Source: Erythrocercus mccallii (lineage: Eukaryota; Chordata; Aves; Passeriformes; Dicruridae). Taken from it: 64,000 bases of DNA. Made by a program: the position numbers and the translations under genes. The stretch spans positions 1-64,000 of the forward strand of contig VZRG01001680.1 in NCBI GenBank assembly GCA_013397435.1. The letters are read 5' to 3'. Under the pieces are notes generated by a model that was not told the origin of the DNA, searched no databases, and was given only the letters and a program-made list of their open reading frames with translations. Shown here piece by piece: positions 54,601-62,600 of this stretch (position 1 is the first letter of the stretch; the number at the start of each line of letters is the position of its first letter).

Positions 54601-56872
54601 CATCCTGGCTGGAACCAAGACATGTATCTATCTATATGTACATAGGAGTCTGGCTGCTAAATGATATCCTTTTGCTGTATAATTAAACATTTACTAAAGA
54701 ATCCTTTTATGCAATGAAAATTTATGGTCCATTTTTCACTGCTGCTTAATGTCTACTGTTTTAATCTGCTTGGGACTAAAATAGAAATGCATCAATTCAG
54801 GCATTGTTCATAGACAACTAAAAGAATATAAAACAAGTTGGCCAGATTTTGACAGTATTTTCCCTCCTAAGAAAATAAGAAAGGAAAGTCTGTAATTTTC
54901 TACACATAATTCTTTGCCCACTTTGCTATGGGAGGACTTGGGATTCAGTTTCTAGAGACATTAAATGCCATTTTGGCAGTTAGTACATGCTTTGAGTACA
55001 CTTAGACAACAAAAGGCTTTCCATTATATTAAGACACTGTATGTTTTCTTGGAGTCAGCCAATGGCATTAGAAAATATCTGCAATATGTCTTCATAAGTT
55101 TCACTTGCTATGATCATTTTCAGATTTATTCTGAAAGAAAAGGAGAAATGTGACAATGGTACTGGAGGTATCAGGACTATGCTTATATGACATGCAAATA
55201 TTACTGAGTTCAACTATATGTGCTAACTCTAATGATAGTCATCCTTACAAGCAGATCTCACAGCAGTAAAGCACATTTTTCTTGCTCTTTGTTATGTTGC
55301 TCCTAATAAGAAACACCTGGCCAGATCTTGTCACTAACCTTGGCTCAAACCATAAACAGATGGAAAAGGAATTTTGCGATAATCAGTTTGTCTGGATAAA
55401 AACCCTACAATTTCATGGGTTTTTTCCTTAAAAAACCCAAACCCAACAAAACAAAACAAAAAACCTCCAGGTAGCAGCATTTTCATTTATCAAATGATCT
55501 GACAGTGATTTTATTATTAAATGAATTGACATCTATCCTGGATTTTCACAAGGAACTCTTTAGCTCCTGGGCAAGGTTTCTCTGTATTATTTCTCATACT
55601 GTCGATTTTCCCATTTAATATTACTTTTGTCTAGCAGCTTTCATAATGCGCAGAAGGGTCTCAGAAAGCTTTTTGAAACCTTAGATACTCAAATTCATAA
55701 TTTTTGGAGAATTTGTCATGGTAGTTAGAGCAACATCCTTCCAAAAGATCACTGAGACCTCATTACTGCAAGGACCTTGGTGGTTCAGCATAATGGTGCT
55801 TGGTTCCTTCTTTGCTTTGTAAATATCTGCATGCAAAGCTCACAATATAGGTTGCAAGGAAGGAACAGACAATCTAATTTAAATGCCATTGTGAATGGGA
55901 GAAATCCACTCCATAGTCCAAAATTCTGCCCAGATTTCCTCTGCTGTTATTTCTGGTGTAACAGAATTTAATAATGCTTCCTTGCTTACTAATTTGTTTG
56001 GACTCCATTGCTCCTGGTATGTCTTTCATTGGCATAGTCTTGTAATAGATATTTTCAGGGCAAACTGTAGAATTGCTTAGGGATTTTCTTTCCTTGTCTT
56101 AGAGGATCTCTCTTATCCTGTTTTCATACCAGTGGAAATGTCAGCTGGCTACAACATAATCCAGTGCAACAGAACCAGAGTTGTGTGAGAATACAGCTAT
56201 AGGTAGGACGTGTATAAAACCAATAGTCTTCTGGAATAGGTGTGACATGACCTAAACATAAACTTCTGATTTGCAGAGTCCTGTGGAAAAGCCCCTTTCT
56301 GATTCTGTTCAATCCTCATGGCAGGTTAGAAATGTTGGCCTAACCCATAACACCTCAGTTAGGGTATGATGTTAAGGTGCAATGAATATCTCCCAAAGTC
56401 AGCCTCAGCATCCGTACTCCTGCCTTGAGCCAATCCTCATAGCTGCTAGGGCTACAGATCCACTAGATTCTTGTTGTTAAGATTGTCAGTTGTGATTCCA
56501 GCAATTATGATTTAAAAGGATGCCAATGAAATAAAGTCTATTTTAAATATAAAAAGGAATTTTTCTTTATCTGTGGTAATCATGCTGCTAAACATTAACC
56601 ACTTATGTAGTCAGCTATTTCGTTTACATAAAAATGGTTTTCTCAAGTCGTCTGGATCTTTTTGCCCTAAACACTTCTTGCTTCCATAGTCTCTGCTAAA
56701 CACAATACAGCCCCTTCTCCAGATGGTGATGTGAGATCTTTGTACTGCACTGTGCTAGGAGACAATTACCTTGTGAGCAGGCAGCTTATGCAATTGTCTG
56801 GCTCAGGTCCAATGCATTTCTGACAGGATATTTCACACAACTGGCATTCCTGAGAATCATCAAGATATTCCC
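12259..56872 (-). CDS. PCSK5: PCSK5, proprotein convertase PC5/6B, C-terminal half (17 exons)
   Basis: PCSK5 encodes a subtilisin-like proprotein convertase that cleaves precursors after basic residues in the secretory pathway and at the cell surface. The window holds its 3' part on the minus strand. Seventeen exons total 2951 coding bases (about 983 codons), and every junction keeps frame. Exons 1-16 encode about seventeen furin-like repeats rich in CxxC pairs (for example CERCHKSCKEC, CHKKCFHCSGP, CHADCKDCNG). The last exon encodes a single transmembrane helix and a tail with two acidic clusters, the signature of the long PC5B isoform. The first exon here begins GEYLDDSQEC, which I recognise as the first exon not shared with the short soluble PC5A. 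The catalytic, P and early repeat exons, and the PC5A terminal exon, must lie beyond 64000. No frameshift or in-frame stop was found. Confidence 0.95.
13208..13394 (-). CDS. PCSK5: PCSK5 exon (window 16 of 17)
   Basis: The acceptor is TTCTGTGTTTGAAG and the donor is GTAGGA. It is 187 bp. It encodes CERCDSSCTECKGPGPLNC and ends with the Cys-doublet CLPCC...ECCDC block that closes the Cys-rich domain before the membrane. Confidence 0.93.
14745..14860 (-). CDS. PCSK5: PCSK5 exon (window 15 of 17)
   Basis: The acceptor is TTTGCCTGTCTAG and the donor is GTACCT. It is 116 bp. It encodes FSCTSCVWSYSLLNGMC and SDCFVGEYKVQE, matching the family SCVWSY...GEY block near the end of the Cys-rich domain. 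Confidence 0.92.
15938..16420 (-). mobile_element. LTR-like insertion in a PCSK5 intron
   Basis: An isolated GC-rich block in AT-rich intron. Read on the minus strand it could start TGTTGTAGTGCACT (16420) and end CCACTTCTGAAACA (15938). It contains AATAAA followed by CTGTGGGACTGGATCCCGAG, an R/U5-like arrangement. No clean target-site duplication was found, so the ends are provisional. Confidence 0.45.
16889..17106 (-). CDS. PCSK5: PCSK5 exon (window 14 of 17)
   Basis: The acceptor is GATGTATTTCAG and the donor is GTAAAA. It is 218 bp. It encodes CERCHKSCKECMGPQLTDC, CVSSCPQYYYENKDNNSC and CERCHSSCLTCEG: two full repeats and the start of a third. Confidence 0.93.
18068..18245 (-). CDS. PCSK5: PCSK5 exon (window 13 of 17)
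   Basis: The acceptor is TTGTCTCTGCAG and the donor is GTAAGG. It is 178 bp. It encodes RTCVETCPDGHYADSTEGQC, CHSTCDTCTGKHSSQC and a Gly-rich GWHRQGKGC turn. Confidence 0.92.
19806..20036 (-). CDS. PCSK5: PCSK5 exon (window 12 of 17)
   Basis: The acceptor is TTTGTCCTTTTCAG and the donor is GTAAGT. It is 231 bp. It encodes ACNRTCQTCSSSTACLTC, YCSPTEYYIEE and CKSCHKKCFHCSGPTEHQC. Confidence 0.93.
20505..20741 (-). CDS. PCSK5: PCSK5 exon (window 11 of 17)
   Basis: The acceptor is TGTCCCCTGTAG. The donor is GTTGGC, the weakest in the gene, chosen because it is the only in-phase GT that joins AC of the next exon. It is 237 bp. It encodes ECMDEFFLHEGKCVQECP, CHADCKDCNGLDSDDC and CLEECPEGSYYEEDTKEC. 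Confidence 0.92.
21751..21968 (-). CDS. PCSK5: PCSK5 exon (window 10 of 17)
   Basis: The acceptor is TTTCATTCCATAG and the donor is GTATTC. It is 218 bp. It encodes GYFNDSETCKECSGSCKTC and the well-conserved CKHCPEMCQECIHDEIC block. Confidence 0.93.
24171..24357 (-). CDS. PCSK5: PCSK5 exon (window 9 of 17)
   Basis: The acceptor is TTGCTCTTCTGCCAG and the donor is GTAAGT. It is 187 bp. It encodes KFLIHDTCVSLCPPKYFG, CEMCRDDCEVCSDCQKC, and LFLHKGKCLHECPE. Confidence 0.93.
24833..24916 (-). CDS. PCSK5: PCSK5 exon (window 8 of 17), small exon
   Basis: An 84-bp exon between TTTCATCCCAG and GTAACA. It encodes NGNRKLLSCDSSCMTCEKY, then ADMCTSCPEG. An 11.5-kb intron separates it from the previous exon. 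Confidence 0.9.
25415..26215 (-). mobile_element. CR1 LINE, 5'-truncated
   Basis: The 3' end carries the CR1-type octamer (CATAGAAT on the plus strand at about 25424). Upstream on the minus strand lies the decayed end of the CR1 reverse transcriptase frame, including segments like KLERWAITNSMNFNFGKC and AVERDLGALIDGKLN at about 26000-26190. Frames are broken. Same orientation as PCSK5. Confidence 0.88.
31089..31121. repeat. short tandem repeat, 7-mer AATATCT
   Basis: Four tandem copies of AATATCT followed by a partial copy, in a PCSK5 intron. Confidence 0.8.
32101..32801 (+). mobile_element. solo LTR, 4-bp TSD ATCT
   Basis: A 701-bp element from TGTTATAGGTGAA to ATTTATAACA, flanked by ATCT at 32097-32100 and 32802-32805. 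It has a TATA-like box (AGTATAAGACC about 32573) and AATAAA at 32745-32750. The sequence is homologous along its length to the reverse complement of 1153-1841. It lies antisense to PCSK5. Confidence 0.87.
33538..33853 (+). mobile_element. short LTR-like element
   Basis: Ends with a compact retroviral R/U5-like block: CGCGCGCTTGAATAAAGCA, then GCATATAATTGCC, then TTTTCCGGCTGACA. This resembles avian ERVK-type LTR ends as I recall them. The proposed start TGTAGGCCAG is a guess, and no duplication was found. Confidence 0.6.
36376..36576 (-). CDS. PCSK5: PCSK5 exon (window 7 of 17)
   Basis: The acceptor is TTCTATTGCAG and the donor is GTAAGT. It is 201 bp. It encodes DGTCVSECGDGFF, CEPCHRSCVTCVGYGYKNC, and ends GKFWS. 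A linker without Cys after QCLKPG breaks the repeat pattern, as in the mammalian protein. Confidence 0.93.
36948..36973. repeat. (AT)n microsatellite
   Basis: A short AT dinucleotide run in a PCSK5 intron. Confidence 0.85.
37729..37871 (-). CDS. PCSK5: PCSK5 exon (window 6 of 17)
   Basis: The acceptor is TTTATCTTACAG and the donor is GTAAGC. It is 143 bp. It encodes YKQHCYKYCPKNTYRDE, then CRDCPSNCDSCDKDGCDSC and EEGFYLS, and matches the family pattern closely. Confidence 0.92.
38681..38723 (-). CDS. PCSK5: PCSK5 exon (window 5 of 17), 43-bp micro-exon
   Basis: A 43-bp exon between AATTTCAG and GTAAGT, found by frame continuity. It encodes DPIICIICIQNYYM, supplying the CxxC and aromatic positions that precede YKQHCYKYCP in the next exon. 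Two bases at each end match the phases of both neighbours. Confidence 0.8.
39060..39790 (+). mobile_element. ERV LTR abutting a CR1
   Basis: A GC-richer block with a TATA box (CCTATAAAAACTTTGGGG at about 39485), a T/C-rich downstream stretch and a terminal GATCGTGACA at 39790. CR1 sequence begins at the next base. The 5' boundary is not resolved. It lies antisense to PCSK5 in the 9-kb intron. Confidence 0.6.
39791..40470 (-). mobile_element. CR1 LINE fragment, rearranged
   Basis: On the minus strand this holds CR1 3' sequence (reverse complement of CTGGGTGAAGAATC and neighbours) and, at 40219-40437, a decayed reverse transcriptase segment (LSPVLFSIFINYL, then SVDDTNLGEAV where FADDTKLG is expected). 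The terminal octamer end is missing because the LTR adjoins it. Confidence 0.83.
40584..41000 (-). mobile_element. second CR1 LINE tail
   Basis: Begins with an octamer-like GATTCATGGAATCA, then the usual CR1 3' UTR (AAGACCTCTGAGATCAGCAA and onward to the CTTCCTAATATCC block). It is a different CR1 subfamily from the preceding fragment. The far end may extend toward 41180. Confidence 0.8.
47749..47817 (-). CDS. PCSK5: PCSK5 exon (window 4 of 17), small exon
   Basis: A 69-bp exon between TTTGCACAG and GTAAAT, too short to appear as an open frame on its own. It encodes EVEDPDSEDCIPCSDGC, then HNCKQ. It joins the preceding SCGEG and the following DPIICIIC in frame. Confidence 0.87.
48146..48343 (-). 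CDS. PCSK5: PCSK5 exon (window 3 of 17)
   Basis: The acceptor is TTTGCCACACAG and the donor is GTAAGC. It is 198 bp. It encodes ERFLYHGECRDNCPPGYY, then CPGHCEVC and VCQKHSCGEG. The Cys spacing and GYY blocks are typical of the PC5 repeats. Confidence 0.93.
48344..50266. other. PCSK5 intron
   Basis: AT-rich intron of 1.9 kb; nothing recognised. Confidence 0.5.
50267..50403 (-). CDS. PCSK5: PCSK5 exon (window 2 of 17)
   Basis: The donor is GTAAGT (50261-50266). The acceptor is a weak TCTTTAAAAG, chosen because its single leading base completes Arg with the previous exon (LLTR then VFDDGCC). It encodes CVMQCPRGKFEFKQQC and CHHTCLDCSGSEPNKC. It is 137 bp. Confidence 0.9.
50871..51301 (-). repeat. 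3' LTR of the ERVL remnant
   Basis: 431 bp, aligned by eye to 54192-54622 (shared TTGAGATAAGAACAATTTACTG region and the CCTGGCTGGAACCAGGACA end). Its outer end is mutated (TGTCGTGACATAGG where the partner has TGTTGTGGTTTAGC). Confidence 0.8.
51343..51375. repeat. (CA)n microsatellite
   Basis: A run of about nine CA units followed by ATATGTACACACATATG, about 40 bases beyond the LTR end at 51301, inside the provirus. Confidence 0.9.
53018..53299 (-). pseudogene. decayed ERV reverse transcriptase segment
   Basis: A 93-codon open stretch resembling the central ERVL reverse transcriptase region (WYTWSCLPQEWKHSS and ICHGLTKNALE). It is bounded by stops and frame breaks, and no complete enzyme is encoded. 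Confidence 0.75.
53757..53812 (-). pseudogene. decayed ERV protease active-site segment
   Basis: Minus-strand reading gives LVDTGAVP around 53775-53800, the Asp-Thr-Gly motif of retroviral aspartic proteases. It is a relic with no continuous gene around it. Confidence 0.7.
54192..54622 (-). repeat. 5' LTR of the ERVL remnant
   Basis: 431 bp from TGTTGTGGTTTAGC to GGAACCAAGACA on the plus strand. The tRNA-primer-site-like GGGCGCCCA lies just inside, on the low-coordinate side. Confidence 0.82.
56770..56872 (-). CDS. PCSK5: PCSK5 exon (window 1 of 17), first PC5B-specific exon
   Basis: The acceptor is a long T tract ending CTACCAG at 56873 and the donor is GTAATT. It is 103 bp, entering with GG and leaving with AG. 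It encodes GEYLDDSQECQLCEISC, then QKCIGPEPDNCISC. In the family this is where the PC5B reading leaves the PC5A reading. Confidence 0.9.
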
Positions 56873-57503
56873 CTGGTAGAAAAAAAAAATGTTTATTTCA
56901 GATCAATCTTCTCACAATTAGAAAATAAAACAAAATGAAGAGAAAAAAGCACTAAACCTTCCCATCTGGAAAACATAAGGATGAAGAGGAATTTGATCTA
57001 TTTTTAATTACTGAAATGAGCACATTTCCCTGTGGCATCAAGAAAACAAGTGCTGGATCCCTTGGGAAACCAGGATAATCAGACCTGTTTGTTGTTTATT
57101 AATTTTTCTTTTCCATGTGAATTTGAGAAATAGTGATTTTTGTTGTTTTTGTTAATTTATTTTGCATCAGTTGAAGTAATGAAACTCTTAAGATTCACGA
57201 GTTACATCATAATTAGTGCTACTGAGGAGTATTCATTACGTAATGTCTTTTGAGCTTGATTACAAGCGGCAGCATAAAGGGTTTGATGTCATGGGTGTGG
57301 ATATGTTACATGAGGTGATGGAATTGAGCAACCTTCAATCAGCCAGAGACCTGCTGGTGCTTCCCAAACCTCTAGCTATACTATATTTTGTCTCCCTCAC
57401 AGGCTGCTGATGGAAGACTCCTCACCTAAAAGACCTAGGATTGCATTTTGGCTAAATTGAAACTTGGTACCAAATTGCACATTTGGTCATGAAAGAAAAT
57501 TAT

Positions 57504-57532
57504 ATTATTATTATTATTATTATTATTATTAC
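57504..57532. repeat. (ATT)n microsatellite
   Basis: About nine to ten ATT/TTA trinucleotide units in tandem. Confidence 0.9.
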
Positions 57533-58789
57533 ATGGATTTCTACCTTAAAACTGAGCTAAAAATATAAACATTTTCAGATCATGAATACACTAGTACTAC
57601 TATGCTGCTGAAGTGCAAAGTTTGCCTCTCTACTGAATATTAATTAAAACACTGGTACAAACTGGTAAGTTGCATGCCTAATAACTCTTAGGCTGAGATT
57701 TGGTAAGTAGTATGAATACTTTATCTGTGTGCAGTATCATGTGGGGACAGAAAATTGATTTATCACACAGTTGTATAAAGCTCAAGATTGGGTGTTTTAT
57801 GTCAGTTTGTTTTGGGAAGATTTATTATAACCAAGTCTATATATTTAAGGAATTGGGCGTTCCTTCATTCTTGAGTAATGGAAGACACTGGGCAAAAGGT
57901 CCTATATAATACATAAAACCTGCAGTCTCTATGGATACTTCAATATCAAGCAGCTCTTTCCACTTGCTTTGCTGCTGGAAAATCCAGATCTGGCAAATAT
58001 AGTGAACTTTAGGAATCGAAACACAAACATGGAATGACTTGGGTTTGGCTCTCCCTTGCAGTAAGTTCCTTGCATTTGAAGAGCAAAGGCACACTACAAG
58101 CAACCACTTAGATCAATTTAAAACAATCTAGGGAGGAAAATTTTTCTAAAATACTGCAAATTATGTTCTCTGTCTGTCGTGTTTCTAAGAGTTGTATTTT
58201 TTCATATTAAACAATATTAAAAATTTGTATAATAGTTGAAACCTCTGGTAGAATAGTACTTTCATACCTAAGGGGATGGGAACAGTATAGTTAAAAAGGC
58301 AAACTGACTGGGACATCTAGCCAACTCTGGGTGAAGCCTGGGGTACCCAAAATGTAGGCAGAGATGTAATATTTGTTTTGCAATGGTTTGGGTGTCTTCT
58401 AAAGAGCAGATAGTAAAAGACAAGCTAAAATCCAGTGATAGGACCACATAAACCATGAAGACAATGCTCCTCAGAGGTTGTTCTGGGATTAGCGCTAGCT
58501 GGGGAGAAGTTCAGACTGGGAGAAAATGAAGAGTCTCCTGATGAGATCAGGGAAACAAAAGTCTTTGAATGTTCACACATTTTTATAGTTCTCATAATCC
58601 AATTTGTATACATCTTTATCTGTATCTCATATATATCTATGTATATATTTCTGTACATTTATGTAATCCCTTTCATGCCCATAATGGCCAAACCTTGAAT
58701 TTGGTAAACTGACTAGTTCCATGGAACTGATGCAGCATTTCTGAACTAAAACACTGCACATTTTATGAGTAATTATTTATATTTATTTA

Positions 58790-58819
58790 NNNNNNNNNNN
58801 NNNNNNNNNNNNNNNNNNN
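58790..58819. other. assembly gap (30 N)
   Basis: Thirty N bases flanked on both sides by TTTATA-type repeats (ATTTATATTTATTTA before, three to four TTTATA units after). The gap lies inside a microsatellite whose true length is unknown. Confidence 0.98.
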
Positions 58820-59131
58820 ATTTATATTTATATTTATATTTATAGTGGACTAAAACTAAAAATATTTGAAAAGCTATTAGACATATGATTCAGTAGGATT
58901 CTAAATTTTTTGAGATCTTACTCAGATAACACTGTTGTATTAATGCATATTTATCATAATACCAAATATTTATAATTCTCACCTTCTAGAAAAAAAGAAA
59001 GAAAACATGGCCTTCAGGCCATTGACAGATTTGGTTAATGTTAGCCTCTTGACCCTTTTTGACATGTAGCCAAAGGATGCAACATGGAATCCCATGTTCT
59101 CAAGCGCTTTATGAGATTTTAATATAAAATT

Positions 59132-59573
59132 TTTCATGGTTTAGGAATAGTAGTTCCCAATTCTGTGACTTCACTGAGAGTCACCTAAACCAGATGTCAC
59201 TCTCTTGCTTCCCTTCTCCCAGTCTTTCTCCTCCCCCTTTCCTCTCTGGGGATGGAGATGAAAATTAGAGGCACAAAAAGGTGAAAGCCATAGGTTGAGA
59301 TGTGAAAAATTTACTGGAAACAGTGGTGTGATAATAAAACAGTAACAGCTTTGATGTTAATAACAAAAGGTTGGCATTATTTACATGGAAAATAAAACAA
59401 TACTGGACTGTTTTGCTCTCCACCCTTTCTCTCACAATTGGAAGAAGAATGCAAGTCCCTTTGCTTGCCCCTCAAAAGTGATGTGACATGGTATCCAATA
59501 TCATAAGGATCTGGCCATGCCCCCTTCCCAGATGGTATAAAAAATTAACTTTGTCCTGGCTGAAACTAGGACA
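59132..59573 (-). mobile_element. ERVL solo LTR, same family as 54192
   Basis: 442 bp related by eye to the two LTRs of the provirus at 50.9-54.6 kb (shared GGTTGAGAT...AAATTTACTGGAAACAG core and the CCTGGCTGAAACTAGGACA end). The low-coordinate end is mutated (TTTCATGGTTTAGG). The flanks AAATT and AATTA are similar but offset, so the duplication is unproven. Confidence 0.8.
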
Positions 59574-59668
59574 AATTATATATATGTGTATATATATACA
59601 CACATTATATATATACACACACATATATATACACACACACATATATATATATACACATAAACATAGAC
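59574..59668. repeat. mixed (TA)n/(CA)n microsatellite
   Basis: About 95 bases of alternating TATATA and ACACAC blocks starting directly at the end of the LTR 59132-59573. Confidence 0.9.
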
Positions 59669-62600
59669 ACACACATGCATATATTTGGACAATAATACAA
59701 CCATAAAAAAATGCAGTATCTGAAAAGTCTTCCCATTGCAGGTCTGATGCTTGAGTGTTTTATTCTATTGGATTTACATCACTGGGAAATCTGCCAGGGT
59801 GACTTCATTACATAATTGCTTCTCTGATGTTTTGTGATACATATTTGAAAACCTTTCTATTTCTCATTTACTTTATTTGCCCACACTACCTGTATGCTTA
59901 TCTTTTGTGCCTGTCCACTGGACCTAAGCTACTAATTCATACACCTCAGCTATGCATTCACACATAGCAGTAGTACTTAGTTTTTAAAGGTTTTTTGTTA
60001 TTTCTGTGTTATGCTTTTCATTGGAAGTGGAGTAATTTGCTTCAGCTGTGCTTGGAATAGTGCCAGGAAAACCAGCTCTGTGGCTCTGAACTGAAGTATT
60101 TTAATGACTGCTATTATAAGAATGTGCACCAGAAAATACTTACACATTTGGCCCTCTGAAATGCAAATCACATCTAGAACTGTAGATATTATATGTCAAC
60201 AAAATAATTTTTGACGGATATTCAAAGACTTAACACTGAAATTCAAGAAAGAAGACTTTTAAACTATTCCACAGGGTAGTTCAACCATCTGCCAGAATTT
60301 CTTGTGAGCAATGTATTTCTTTACAAATCTTGCTAGATAAATACAGGCTGCCAAAGCCTCAATCCTTTTCTTCTTTTCTGTATTAGAAATCTTTATCTCT
60401 CTAACATACTTAATAGAGGAATACTCTCAGCAATGTGTCTTCACTTAGCTTTCAATCAGCCAAGGATCATCAGTAACTTTGGATCATCTCCTATTTGTCA
60501 TTCATTTTAGTGTTAGTTCTGCTATGTAATTAACTTGTTTAAAAACATTTGTCACATTGTTTAAAAAAAAGGACTTGCAGGTATTGTAGGAATAATGATA
60601 TGTTAACAGACTTGATTCCTCGTAATAGAAAGATTTTAATGAGTAATTTTTGTGTCCATAGCTAGAAATACTTAACTCCATATTTGGGCTACATCAGGTT
60701 TCAGGTTGTGCTTTTAACTGCATACAAAATCGCTATACTTAATGCTCAGTTCCTCTCAGTTCATGTGATGCATTTTAAAGTGAGGTAAGAACTATTCCTT
60801 CCATTAAGGAGGTAAAAAAAAAGTGCTGCAATAATATTATCAAATTAGTTTGCAATAGCAAACTAGCACCTGTCTCTCCTGAGTCCCAGTCTGGAGCACT
60901 TGTCATAATTGCCAAGTCATTCTATGTCTTTGCATAAGCACCATCAAGTGTACCTTTATCTTGTCATTATTTCTCCCTTGCTTTCCAAAGCCTGTGCCAT
61001 TCATTGACAGCCCATGATATTTCAGGAGATCAGTTAGTTGAGGGTGTGAATAGCCTTGTCAGTTATGCATGGAGATACAGGCTTTTATGTGCTGGCTGTC
61101 ATAAATCCTTTTCTTGTAGTCCCTCTGTGAGACTTAGTCATTGCAAGTCGTGTTACTTCCCCACTTCGTTTGATCAAAACATCACTTCACCTAATTTTAA
61201 AATGCTCTTTATTAAAGTCTATAACATTGCTGCAATGGCTTTTCCTCAAAATCAATTGAAAAAAATGACCTTATTTCCTCTACTTTGCTTGTTTACGTTC
61301 ATGGAAATCTGGATATGGATTTCATACTTGGGTTCATTGTATGTAATCTTGTGGGTTATAAAGGTTTGACAAAGAAGACAAAAACTGCTCAGAATTGCTT
61401 TTCATTCATCAGCTGTGAGAACTGAAATAAGTTCATCTTAGGGAGCTCTCTGCTTTTTCTCAAGTTTGGCTGTGATACATTTTATTTTGTCTGGCTCGTG
61501 GGATCAGCTCCTCCAATTCCCTGAAGAAACATTTATTCATAAAGCGTAAGTAGATAACCCAAACTAACTTGCATATAAAAATCCATGCAAATTCACCCTG
61601 ACAATTTTTTTAAAAGTTTCTCCTTTGCTTAGCCCAAGATCTCAGTGTTTGATAGATTACAGCTCCCTGAAAGAAATCTTACCATAATATCCAGGTTGTA
61701 ACATTTTCAAGATGAAGACATTTCCTCTACTCTTAGGTTTGGCTCTTTGGTTGTACAAAATTTGCATCTGGTTTCCAATTATTTGTCTAGCTTCAGTTTT
61801 ATGTCTCCTGCTACTTACACAATGTCCAAATTTCTATCTCCCTATTCAGATGTGCAGAAGGGACAAAACTTTTGGGTATTATGATTTGAGGTGATGAGAA
61901 GGATTCACTATTGAAAGTCTTTTCAAAAGTGCTTGGCAAATGAGAAGGCTGAAAATAGGATATTAATTCCTAAGTCACTAAATCTCCCCCTTGTGCCAAG
62001 GGGCAAAGCAGAATCTTGAAAAGGATTGAACATCTCTTCCCTGAATAGCTGTATGCTGAGTATGATATAATGATTTTAGGATGAAAGGCCCCTTTGTTGC
62101 AGGATTAGGTGAGATCACACAAGAGTGACTGAGGTTAATGCTAATCATGACAGGGAGGAGTGCGGAAATTGCCTTTATCAGACTCCACTGTCTTACATGG
62201 CCCTCTATGCTTTTCCCTGCAGAATAAAAACATTCACATCAGCCAAAGCCATCTTATTAATTTCTGACACAAAGTGCTTTTCCCTTCCCCTTCACAATGT
62301 GTACTTCTCCTTGCATTTCTATGTAGTTTTAAAACAACTGTTAGAAACCCATTGAAGACCCAGACCCCACAGTGGTACTTAGCAGGCATAAACAGACCCT
62401 AGAAAGACTTTTTTTTTAATCACCTTTAAATTACTATTTCTACTAATTTTTTTGGCATTTAAAGAATTTGGTTTAAAACTCCATTTTTACTAATTATGTG
62501 GATGCCTGGAAGCATAAGCTGGCTGGGTTCATGAGTTATGAACTCCTTGCCTATGTAAGCACCTATGTTAGAACCTGGGAAGATGTTCTGCTGCTCACCT

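Larger units (their letters stand above)
50871..54622 (-). mobile_element. ERVL-type provirus remnant
   Basis: Two 431-bp LTRs in the same minus orientation (50871-51301 and 54192-54622) enclose 2.9 kb. The LTRs start TGTCTTGG/TGTCCTGG on the minus strand; the 5' copy ends CTAAACCACAACA. A GGGCGCCCA primer-site-like stretch follows it at about 54178-54186. Inside, on the minus strand, are a retroviral protease active site (DTGA at 53779-53790), a reverse transcriptase segment (53018-53299, with LPQEWKHSSTICHGL) and a later pol segment (52262-52576). All are decayed, with stops between them. There is little room for gag, and no integrase or env was recognised, so it is non-functional. Flanking target-site duplications are not clean. 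It has the same orientation as PCSK5. Confidence 0.85.

Noticed and set aside
57504..57532. Regular repeat considered as possible array structure
   Set aside because: A simple trinucleotide microsatellite without spacers; not a CRISPR array, as expected in a vertebrate genome.
61004..61369. 121-codon plus-strand open frame
   Set aside because: No domain or family pattern; a frame of this length is plausible by chance in 7 kb of intron on six frames.
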